Assembly: GCF_963855985.1 (NCBI RefSeq)
Contig: NC_087095.1
Span: 3,482,001-3,546,000 of the forward strand
Length of the DNA stretch: 64,000 nt
Direction: 5' to 3'
Source of the DNA: Ostrinia nubilalis
Taxonomy: Eukaryota; Arthropoda; Insecta; Lepidoptera; Crambidae
Part shown: positions 12,201-24,200 of the stretch, piece by piece
How positions within the stretch are numbered: the stretch's first letter is position 1
Layout: the number at the start of each line of letters is the position of its first letter
The notes under the pieces: generated by a model
What the model was told of the DNA's origin: nothing
What the model saw: only the letters and a program-made list of their open reading frames with translations
Databases searched by the model: none
Program-made: the position numbers and the translations under genes

Positions 12201-15200
12201 TGCATACAGGACTATTTGGCACAGTTATTTTTTTTTTTATAAAACTCCGGACTTTGACGTAATTTTGGTTTAAGTGAAATGAATGGTGTCCATTGGCATA
12301 GCTACAGGTTTTACCTTAGAATACTTGTTTTATATTTGTGGATAGTTACCCTGCCTAAAAAAAACCCTAGCTACGCCAAAGCTAGCGTTATTTGATAAGG
12401 ATCAGATATAAACACAAAATAATCTTGCGTGCATACCAATGTTATTTATACCATTTTGCAAGGGGAAAGGGATTTGTGGTTAGCCCTGACTACTTAAGGA
12501 CAGGAAAAAATCAAATGATATCGCGAGCTAACTACGAACAGCGCCATCTATTGACAACCGTGCGAACTACGTAGTGTCGTTGCTCGGTGGTAGGTGTTGC
12601 TGATTGCAGCTCATTGTTACAATACTTTTTATTAAAATCGGATTTTATTCCGGAGGTTTTACAATTTCTTACTACTTTCGCAAATCATTACAAATGAAGA
12701 AAGGAATTTACGGTGTGGTACCCTCAATGTACAATTAGATTTCGAGCGATACCACTTTTGGGCATTCTCCTTTGTATATTTTTTAAAAAAAGCTGCTTCG
12801 TAATTTCAAATCAGAAGTCGCTCTATTTGTGTTTATTTGTTGTACTCCTTATTTTGTAGTACCTAGAGACTAATAAAACACCGATTTTATCGATAAAACA
12901 CGTTGAATTTTCGTACTCGTAACACCCGAAACAGAACCATTGTAACACCCGAAACAAAGAAAAAATTTATAAAAAAATAGTAAAACGTTTTATTTAACAG
13001 TGATTGTATGTTACATGGTTTGTAAATTTCATACTTTAGAAGTCCTGTAAGTTTTAGGTATGATTCCTTAAGAAAATTCGCTAAATTTCGAGTAAATGCA
13101 GCAACAGTCAGAACATAGAGGCAAAATCTCGTAACGCCCGAAACGCACACTTTTCGACTCATATTTTCGTTATCCTACATTCTAAGCTATACAAACTTTA
13201 TTTTTTAAATAAAATAACTAAAAACGGACAGATTAAGGCACTAACATAATTAAAATACTATTTCAAAATACATGAAATTGTTGAATATGTGTGTACGAAC
13301 GTAACACCCGAAACGATGGAATGACCCGCAGTGTAAAATGTCCAAGGATATTTATTTATTATTATTATTTAGTACATTATCTATTTGGTGATAGTAGAAT
13401 TTCACTAACGGACGGCCGATACTGTGCTTCTTGGTAACGCGGCAAGTGAAGGTACGATAAGCGAGGTGTCGTGGAAACCCCTGACGTCTAGTCTATCGTA
13501 AAGATAAATGACAATTCACGATGTCGCGTTGTTGTCTTGTCGGATTATTTTGATTACAAGGGGTTTTGATGTGATGAACGAGGTTGCAAGCTAATTGACA
13601 CAAGCTTTTACTGTGGTTGACTCTCATTTTGAACCTTACACAGCTGAAAATAAGGTAAATTATAAACGTTGATGGGCACTGTGAACCTTACTCAAAAGGT
13701 AATGTACAGCGCGACATATTTGTCTGATACTTTGTACCTTACTATTCTATACATGAAGGTTTCTTCGCTATATTCGACCTAGCTTATAGCTTAGCTTGAG
13801 GTCATTGGACGGGATTATTATAGCGTAGCTTGAGGTCATTGGACGGGATTCTACGTGCTCACGGACCAGGCTTTAGCTGTCATCATCATCATCATTTCAG
13901 CCACAGGACGTCCACTGCTGAACATAGGTCTTCCCCAATGACCTCTACATCGCACGGTTTGGTAGCGGCCTGCGTCCAGCGTCTTTCTGCTACCTTAATC
14001 AGGTCGTCGGTCCACCTTGTGGGTCGACTAGCTGTCACTTTAAACCTTATCCCACTATACATAAAGCTGCAATCTTCTTACCCAGACGTAGTAGGCGGCG
14101 CGGCGTGATCCGGCGGCGCTTGACGGCGGCAGGCTGGTTCGGCGGGCGAGTCTCGCGCGTACGCTACATAATGGCCGCCGGTTAGCGTCTGCCACTTTAA
14201 CCCTACCCTCGCTTTACATAAAGGTGCAATCCCCTTACCTGGAGGTAGCGGCCATCTCGGCGGTGACTAAAGCCTGGTCCGTGAGCACGTAGAATTTTGT
14301 CCAATGACCCCAAGCTACCCATCCTTATCGCTCGCGCGTAATTATATTGCTGTCGCGACTGCGACGGGCGCCCGCAGTGAGTGTGCGAGCGCGGCTCACG
14401 GACCAGGCTTTAGCTGTCATCATCATCATCATTTCAGCCACAGGACGTCCACTGCTGAACATAGGCCTTCCCCAATGACTTCCACATCGCACGGTTTGGT
14501 AGCGGCCTGCGTCCAGCGTCTTTCTGCTACCATAATCAGGTCGTCGGTCCACCTTGTGGGTCGACTAGCTGTCACTTTAAACCATATCCCACTATAATAA
14601 AACTGCAATCTCCTTACCCAGACGTGGTAGGCGGCGCGGCGTGATCCGGCGGCGCTTGACGGCGGCAGGCTGGTTCGGCGGATGAGTCTGTCACTTTAAC
14701 CTCACCCTCGCTTTACATAAAGGTGCAATCCCCTTACTCTGAGGTAGCGGTCATCTTGGCAGTGACAAGTTGACACTTTAAACCTTATCCCACTATACAT
14801 AAAGTTGCAATCTTCTTACCCAGACGTGGTAGGCGGCGCGGCGTGATCCGGCGGCGCTTGGCGGCGACAAGCTGGTTCGGCGGGAGAGTCTCGCGCGTAC
14901 GCTACATAGTGGCCGCCGGTTAGAGTCTGCCCTAGGTGCATTATCACGCCCCATAGGATGTATCTGGAAGGTTTAATGGTTAATTAATACATTTATCTAT
15001 TTGAAGAACTTGGGTTTACTTTCGATACCTAAGTATTTTAATTGGAAAATCACTATGCTGAATATTGCCCTTTCAATCAGTTCTTACACACAAAAGAGTG
15101 ACAAGAATGTTCATAATGACCTATCTGTACCAGTGCTATGGCTGATTTAAAATTACCGGTGTTTCAGCTATGCTGCTGGCGATCTTCTCCACAGCTGTTA

Positions 15201-18200
15201 GGACCTGTCTTGTGTCGCTATAGATTAACCATGACCTAGGCTGTCTGTACCTGAATAGTCTGGTACAGACAGTCTGCGACCGCCCGTCGCACAGTCGCGA
15301 CAGCTACATAATTACGCGCGAGCGATAAGAATGGGTAGCTTGGGGTCATTGGACGAAATTCTACGTGCACGGCGACCGGGCTTTAGCCCTGTCTATCTGT
15401 ACCTGTGTTGCGGCTGCTGCTCCGGCAGCCGGCGAGCACAGGGCTCGCAGAAGCAAGGCATGAGCAGCGGCGTGGGCGCGTGACGCGTGATCTTCTCCAT
15501 GCCGCCGCTGAACCGCTTCAGATATTGTGACCTGTCTTTATGTAGGTACATGTGTTGCGACTAGCCCTGTCTATCTGTACCTATGATGCGACTAGCCCTG
15601 TTTATCTGTACCTATGATGCGACTAGCATTGTCCATATGTACCTGTGTTGCGACTAGACTTTTCTATCTGTAACTATGATGCGACTAGCCCTGTCTATCT
15701 GTACCTATGTTGCAACTAGCCCTGTCTATCTGTACCTATGTTGCGACTAGCCCTGTCTATCTGTACCTATGTTGCGACTAGCCCTGTCTATCTGTACCTA
15801 TGTTGCGACTAGCCCTGTCTATCTGTACCTATGTTGCGACTAGCCCTGTCTATCTGTACCTATGTTGCGACTAGCCCTGTCTATCTGTACCTATGTTGCG
15901 ACTATCCCTGTCGATCTGTACCTATGTTGCGACTAGCCCTGTCTATCTGTACCTATGTTGCGACTAGCCCTGTCTATCTGTACCTATGTTGCGACTAGCC
16001 CTGTCTATCTGTACCTATGTTGCGACTAGCCCTGTCTATCTGTACCTATGTTGCGACTAGCCCTGTCTATCTGTACCTATGTTGCGACTAGCCCTGTCTA
16101 TCTGTACCTATGTTGCGACTAGCCCTGTCTATCTGTACCTGTGTTGCGGCTGCTGCTCCGGCAGCCGGCGAGCACAGGGCTCGCAGAAGCAAGGCATGAG
16201 CAGCGGCGTGGGCGCGTGACGCGTGATCTTCTCCATGCCGCCGCTGAACCGCTTCAGATATTGTGACCTGTCTTTATGTAGGTACATGTGTTGCGACTAG
16301 CCCTGTCTATCTGTACCTATGATGCGACTAGCCCTGTTTATCTGTACCTATGATGCGACTAGCATTGTCCATATGTACCTGTGTTGCGACTAGACTTTTC
16401 TATCTGTAACTATGATGCGACTAGCCCTGTCTATCTGTACCTATGTTGCAACTAGCCCTGTCTATCTGTACCTATGTTGCGACTAGCCCTGTCTATCTGT
16501 ACCTATGTTGCGACTAGCCCTGTCTATCTGTACCTATGTTGCGACTAGCCCTGTCTATCTGTACCTATGTTGCGACTAGCCCTGTCTATCTGTACCTATG
16601 TTGCGACTAGCCCTGTCTATCTGTACCTATGTTGCGACTATCCCTGTCGATCTGTACCTATGTTGCGACTAGCCCTGTCTATCTGTACCTATGTTGCGAC
16701 TAGCCCTGTCTATCTGTACCTATGTTGCGACTAGCCCTGTCTATCTGTACCTATGTTGCGACTAGCCCTGTCTATCTGTACCTATGTTGCGACTAGCCCT
16801 GTCTATCTGTACCTATGTTGCGACTAGCCCTGTCTATCTGTACCTATGTTGCGACTAGCCCTGTCTATCTGTACCTATGTTGCGACTAGCCCTGTCTATC
16901 TGTACCTATGTTGCGACTAGCCCTGTCTATCTGTACCTATGTTGCGACTAGCCCTGTCTATCTGTACCTATGTTGCGACTAGCCCTGTCTATCTGTACCT
17001 ATGTTGCGACTAGCCCTGTCTATCTGTACCTGTGTTGCGGCTGCTGCTCCGGCAGCCGGCGCGCGCAGGGCTCGCAGAAGCAAGGCATGAGCAGCGGCGT
17101 GGGCGCGTGACGCGTGATCTTCTCCATGCCGCCGCTGAACCGCTTCAGATATTGTGACCTGTCTTTATGTAGGTACATGTGTTGCGACTAGCCCTGTCTA
17201 TCTGTACCTATGATGCGACTAGCCCTGTTTATCTGTACCTATGATGCGACTAGCATTGTCCATATGTACCTGTGTTGCGACTAGACTTTTCTATCTGTAA
17301 CTATGATGCGACTAGCCCTGTCTATCTGTACCTATGTTGCAACTAGCCCTGTCTATCTGTACCTATGTTGCGACTAGCCCTGTCTATCTGTACCTATGTT
17401 GCGACTAGCCCTGTCTATCTGTACCTATGTTGCGACTAGCCCTGTCTATCTGTACCTATGTTGCGACTAGCCCTGTCTATCTGTACCTATGTTGCGACTA
17501 TCCCTGTCTATCTGTACCTATGTTGCGACTAGCCCTGTCTATGTGTACCTATGTTGCGACTAGCCCTGTCTATCTGTACCTATGTTGCGACTAGCCCTGT
17601 CTATCTGTACCTATGTTGCGACTAGCCCTGTCTATCTGTACCTATGTTGCGACTAGCCCTGTCTATCTGTACCTATGTTGCGACTAGCCCTGTCTATCTG
17701 TACCTATGTTGCGACTAGCCCTGTCTATCTGTACCTATGTTGCGACTAGCCCTGTCTATCTGTACCTATGTTGCGACTAGCCCTGTCTATCTGTACCTAT
17801 GTTGCGACTAGTCCTGTCTATCTGTACCTATGTTGCGACTAGCCCTGTCTATCTGTACCTATGTTGCGACTAGCCCTGTCTATCTGTACCTATGTTGCGA
17901 CTAGCCCTGTCTATCTGTACCTATGTTGCGACTAGCCCTGTCTATCTGTACCTATGTTGCGACTAGTCCTGTCTATCTGTACCTATGTTGCGACTAGCCC
18001 TGTCTATCTGTACCTATGTTGCGACTAGCCCTGTCTATCTGTACCTGTGTTGCGGCTGCTGCTCCGGCAGCCGGCGCGCGCAGGGCTCGCAGAAGCAAGG
18101 CATGAGCAGCGGCGTAGGCGCGTGACGCGTGATCTTCTCCATGCCGCCGCTGAACCGCTTCAGATATTGTTACCTGTCTTTATGTACAGTCACGGAATGA

Positions 18201-21200
18201 AAAGGTTCGTCAGTTTTCAAATTGATTCCTTCAACGAATCGCGAGCACATATTACCTTTTGAAACTATGTTACAGAATAATCTCGAGTTAGAGCAAATAA
18301 TCTTTAACTGTTCGTCTGTAAAGTTCAAAATTATTCAGATCAAAGTTGTTTGACGATTTATCTTGTCAAGATTATTATGATTGATAAACTAAAACCTTCT
18401 TGTTGGTTCAACCTGCCATTATTATTTCTATTAAATAAAAAAAAAACCGGCCAAGTGCGAGTCGGACTCGCGCACCGAGGGTTCCGTACAAACCTGCAAG
18501 GTTTACAAAGTTCGTTCATTACGACAATCGAGTCATAACTATGGTATTTTTATTGCAAAATGAAATTCATAACATTACAATGGGGAAAGATGGAGGAGCA
18601 TTTGCGTTTTTGCGTTGACTTAGAATTTTTTTTTTCACGGGTTAAAGGCAATTAGATCTAAGTATTTGATATGAATTTCAACTTGATAGCTCTACGCGTT
18701 CATGAGGAAAAAAGTAATAAGTTTATATTTATTAAAAAATATATATTTTGTAATGTAACTAAAAATTTAAGGTTTTCGGAATTTTTCCTTTATGTGTGCT
18801 ATAAAACGTTGCTTCATGCCAAATTTCAAGATTCTAGGTCGACTGGAAGTACCCTTTAGGTTTTGATTCCCTTGCGAGTACTTGCGAGTTTCAAAATATG
18901 CAGCTTAAATTGCTGTTTCTTTTGATTGCGTTGACATAGAAGTTTGATTTTGTTACAGCTTAAAGGTATTATAGACCTGAGTATTTGGTATGAATTTCAA
19001 TTTAATACCTCTACGCGTTTATGAGGAAATGGGTAGTAAGTTTAAAATTATTAAAAAAAAATATATTATGTGATGTAACTAAAAATTTATGGTTTTCGTA
19101 ATTTTTCCTTTATCTATGTTATAAGACGTTGCTTCGTACCAAATTTCAAGATTCTGAGTTCACGGGAAGCACCCTGTAGGTTTTGATTCCCTTGCAAGTG
19201 TCGAAAATTTGCGGCATAAACGGCTGTATCTTTTGATTGCGTTGGCTTAGAAGTTTGATTTTTTCACAGCTTCAAGGGACAGTAGACCTGAGTAATTGAT
19301 ATAAATTTCAGCTTCATACCTCCACGCGTTCCCGAGAAAAAGGGTCTTGACAGACGGACGGACAGACGGACAACAAAGTGATCCTATAAGGGTTCCGTTT
19401 TTTCCTTTTGAGGTACGGAACCCTAAAAACTGCATTTTGTAACATTGCATGGGATAGAAAATTAAACAAGCAAAACCTTATTCGTTAGCAAACGTCATAT
19501 TTATTTAAATGTTAGCAGCACTGTTTCTTGCACTGTTATGTTGGCAGGTTTGACTCTTACAGTACCTAGTGCAAGAGAAAACCGACACTAAGGTGACGAA
19601 CCTTTTCATTCCGCGACTGTACCTGTGTTGCGACTAGCCCTGTCTATCTGTACCTATGTTGCGACTAGCCCTGCCTATCTGTACCTATGTTGCGACTAGC
19701 CCTGTCTATCTGTACCTGTGTTGCGGCTGCTGCTCCGGCAGACGGCGAGCACAGGGCTCACAGAAGCAAGGCATGAGCAGCGGCGTGGGCGCGTGACGCG
19801 TGATCTTCTCCATGCCGCCGCTGAACCGCTTCAGTTGCAGCACTAGTAGTCGCGGGAGACGCGAGTAGGCGACGCTCCGTCTCGCCTCGTTGTAGCGGAG
19901 GCATCGTTCGCACCAGTACTGTGGAAAAAAGTTGACAAGTCAGTCAGAATAGACACAACACCGATTTGTTGATTAAAATCACAAAAAAAATGTAGAGGGA
20001 CACATGACAAGTACAGGTAAAAACAGTTACTTTATACTCACGATAAACACTATGGTGTAATTTAGTTCGTCTCGGATTCGAGCACCGTTTCGTTTACATA
20101 CGTCAGTGATCGGTACTGTGCCGATGTGATAGGGCTGACTGCTAAAAGAAGCTACTGTTTTGCCATCTAGCGCACCACACGCGTATTTTTTCATCTTTCC
20201 ATAGCGAATATTTTTTTTACAACACCCATTGAAAGAATACGCGAGCGAGACACGTACTACTTGCTCGTGAATCCCCTGTGGATTAAATCCGTCGGTGGGT
20301 ACGCCGCGCGTGTTTTGTTTTCGATTCCTACTCGGGGAGATGAACAGGCCTAGTATTAGTAGCCTGTCTGAGTTTCTTGCGCTGCTTCTTCTCAGCACTG
20401 GTCGATTTATTGTCCCGAAGCAATGGTAGGGTTAATAATGGGTGGGACGAAATTCAAGACCCTTCTCTGCTCCGCTCCGCCTTGGTGGGAAACGGGCCTT
20501 ATTCTCTCTATCATCGCAGCAGCCTGTAACCTGGAAGTACTGTGACCTATGAGAGAAGTAAGTATTGTGAACTTCTCCCTATCATAACAGCAACAGGTAC
20601 TCGCTGGAGAGGCAGGCTACGCATCACTCACTACTCGCTCGTGAATCTCTTGTGGATCGTACCCCGCGTGTTTTGTTTTCGGTGCCCACTCGGGGAGATG
20701 AACAGGCCTGGTTATTTTATTTTGTACTTGCATTGAATAAATTCCTTTTCTTTTTAAAGCCCGGTCTGTGAGCACGTAGAATTTTGTCCAATGACCCCAA
20801 GCTACCCATCCTTATGGCTCGCGCGTAATTATGTTGCTGTCGCGCTCGCACACTCACTGCGGGTGCCAGTCGCACAGTCGCGACAGCAATATAATTACGC
20901 GCGAGCCATAAGGATGGGTAGCTTGGGGTCATTGGACAAAATTCTACGTGCTCACGGACCGGGCTTTAGCCCATATTGCTGTCCCGAAGCAGTTGTAGGG
21001 ACGTGTGAAAGTGCTCTCTTGTCCCTATCATCACAACCATCATGTTACCTTGTTCTGGTCGCGCAGGTACTCGCTGGACAGGCAGGCGGCGCGGAAGGGC
21101 TCGTCGTCGGCGTCGTCGTCGCCCACCGGCACGCATAGCTCGCAGACAGCCTGAGACTTCTCCGTCACCGTCTCGCACTCGACGCACAGACGAATTACAG

Positions 21201-24200
21201 CCCTATCATCATACCATAGTAGCATCTCTAACGGTTTCTACAGGCTACACTTCGATGTGCGAAGGAATTATACGACCTATTCCACCAGTCCCCTTCCATC
21301 ACCGGAGAACCAGACGCAGGCTAGCGTATCATCACTACATTGTCGATATTCCAACAGCTCGCACTAAGCGATCCGATAACTTTTTTATAATGCAAACAGC
21401 TAGGGACTGGAATTTGTCACCTGCTGCTGGCTCTTCCCTACACTAATATCCGGGCCTTTCAAGGCGAAAGTGAATAAGCACTTACAGGGCAGATTATGTA
21501 CAATCTTGAACAACATCTCACTTAACAACAGTGCGATTGTGGTCGAATACCTGCTTTGGACCTGGTTACTATGGCATGCAAACCGGTTAACCGGATAACC
21601 GAAAAACCGGATAACCGACACAATTTGAAACTCGGTTTTTGTCAGTTATAAATCCGGGTTTTTCGGTTATTTCGGTTTTTCTTCTACGATTTTAGATAAT
21701 TTAATAACTCATACAAGAACATGCTTCTTTAGTCATATCAATAAAAACAATTATTGTGATGCAATGTGAATGAGTATAGTCTATCTATGGCTATGGTATT
21801 GAACTAAAGTACCATGTATCTATAATATATAAAGCTCGTCTTCTAGCTAAAGCTATAAGCGCGCGCGCGCAAAATGGAACGCGCTTTGTATTTGACCATT
21901 GCCGCCATTTTGCTTTGCTAGTCTCTGTCAGTGTCAACTTACATATTATTTAATTAAGCATAACCACAGAATACATAATAGTAGCAACAGAAATTGCACT
22001 CCTTTGTGTAGGATCAGATGCCGGCATTTTAACGGTAATAATAATAATGCAAAATATCCAACGCACATGGTGCATTCGAAATCGCACCTTACTACTACGC
22101 TCACAAGAGCGCTATTTTTTTGTGTTCAGAATTGATCTACCTCACAGCTCAAGCGTCAGGGTTGTATAAGCAAAGTAAAATAAATAAAAACTTAATTTTA
22201 AGAAGCATTTATTGTATTTACGATTGGTAAACTTTAATCTAGTGGTGTTTGTATAATCGTACCATCTCTAAAGTACCTATTAATAAACTTCAGTGTTACG
22301 ATAATTCGAAATTGGACAAACAGTTTTAAAAGGTGTAGTGTCGGAAAACAGACACGGTAAAGTAAAAGTTAATGTTTTTATTAGGTAAAATATTTTTTTT
22401 GCTACAGTTTTTTGTCATAAGTATTTCAAAATTATTCAAAAAGTGTAGTTTTTTAAATTATTTAAATCACTACAGTTAATTATTATTTCTAAATATTACG
22501 ATTTTCCATTAAAGAAGAATAACAGTGCTGTTGGAACAATAAACCTTGATTTCAACGATGATCGACCGAGCGTGTATAGAAATACGTACGCGTGTGCTCA
22601 CAGGCGCGTCACGGCGCGTGGCGGTCCTGACTGATTTGCAACTTGAAGTTGTCGCGCGCTGTAGGTAATTATCTCGGCCGGTATAGGCGAGTGACGGAGG
22701 CCTGGCATAACTATGACCAACGACTTAGATTATGCCGATGACCTCTGTTTGCTGAGCCACACGCATCACGATATGCAATCCAAACTTGATGACCTACATC
22801 GAGAAGCGGGTATCACAGGGCTCAAAATTAACTGCCGGAAGACCCAAGAGATGCGATCTGGTGTGAGAAATTGCACGCCATTACGGATTGGTGCAGAGGA
22901 TGTGGCACGAGTCCACAATTTCACCTACCTCGGGAGCGTCGTGTCAGAAACTGGAGGTACCGAAGAGGACATCACTTCGCGCATTGCCAAGGTCAGAGCT
23001 ACCTTCGCACAACTTCGCCCCATATGGCAGTCACGGAAATTGACCCTAAGGGTCAAGATCAAAATATTCGGGTCCAACGTTAAATCCGTTCTGCTCTATG
23101 GGTGTGAAACGTGGAAGGTCACCAAGGTTATCTCGCACCAGCTGCAGGTCTTCATCAACCGCTGCCTTCGCCGAATTCTCGGCATATACTGGCCCGAGAA
23201 AATCTCCAACGTCGAGCTATTGGAACGCTGCCACGAAATTCCGATCGACCAGCAGATCAAGCGCCGCAAGTGGAACTGGATTGGCCACACTCTCCGAAGG
23301 GACCCCGATCACATCCCTAAGCAGGCTCTGAATTGGAATCCCCAAGGAAAACGCAAACGTGGTCGACCCAGGCAAGCGGCGGCCTGGCGGCCTTGGCGGC
23401 GCACTGTAGCGGACGAGGCGAAGAAGATCGACAAGACCTGGAGCAAGAAGCTCAAGACCGAACGAGATGGAGGACTGTTGTGGACGCCCTCTGCCCCATC
23501 TAGGGGACATAGGACCATAAGTCATGACCAAAGGTTCTTCTTCTTTTTTGATGATGTTGGCAATACACGTCGAGGTCGACTTGATTTGTGCCATTTTCAA
23601 GTATATGTCACTGTAAAATTGTGGATTCCGTCAGATTATAATCTGACGTAGTTAAATTACAATCTAACCTAACCTAACCCACTGTTAGTTTACAATCTAA
23701 CGCGTTATATTATAAACTGACAGAGTTCACAATTTCACGTTGACATATATAAGTGATACGAGTTACAAAATGAGATCAAGTAATGATATAATGAAGGATG
23801 ATAGATGATACCCTTTCCCACCCTTTGAGTCTCAGTAAAGTTGTGGTGCTTTACTGAGACCTCCTACAACTTGAGAGAACCAGAAGAATCACTATGCACG
23901 TTTTGCTTCACTTGCCCACACCCATGGACGTTCACGAACACTCAATGGTTAATAATCCACCATTATTACACATTAATAGTCGCCCACACACGAATTTGAG
24001 GAAATAAAACAAAACCGCTAACATGACGCTTCAGATTCCCGCCAAGAAGTCCTGACCAAAGGTTTTGCTTTGCTAATGAGCGAAGTATCCTATTGTTGAT
24101 CTCTTTATATTTGATTTTTAATTAAACTATTCAATTGATCTCACAATATTATATTCAGAACATGTAACTTCATCTTGTCAAACTAGAATATAAAAGAAAT

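Larger units (their letters stand above)
11049..13375 (+). mobile_element. tRNA-derived SINE, split by a DNA element
   Basis: SINE parts are 11049-11277 and 13328-13375. The head has tRNA-like promoter boxes (TTTGGTGTAGTGGTTCGAA and GGGTTCGATTCCCGC), followed by a tRNA-unrelated body and a TTATTATTATT tail at 13355-13372. Not a functional tRNA gene: no acceptor-stem pairing. The break at GCAG is duplicated by the inserted element. A second copy of the head is at 26611-26744. Confidence 0.8.
15522..19715. repeat. 31-bp minisatellite, about 75 copies in four blocks
   Basis: Blocks at about 15540-16138, 16260-17029, 17150-18044 and 19622-19715. On the minus strand the unit is GCAACATAG followed by GTACAGATAGACAGGG and CTAGTC. 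That equals the last nine exon-9 bases (with one C to T change) plus the first 22 intron bases, so each unit contains TAG-GTACAG. Near the exon fragments several units are diverged. A DNA element (18187-19619) interrupts the array. No spacers: tandem, not CRISPR. Confidence 0.95.

Noticed and set aside
15522..18044. Regular 31-bp repeats as a CRISPR array
   Set aside because: Units are contiguous with no spacers, the genome is eukaryotic, and the unit derives from an exon-intron edge.
20027..20398. 123-residue minus-strand frame as a gene
   Set aside because: It covers a repeat present at least twice in the window, with no start context or recognisable domain.
23531..23651. End of the RT frame as part of the LINE protein
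   Set aside because: After about 23530 the sequence is no longer LINE-like; the frame merely reads on into flanking DNA.
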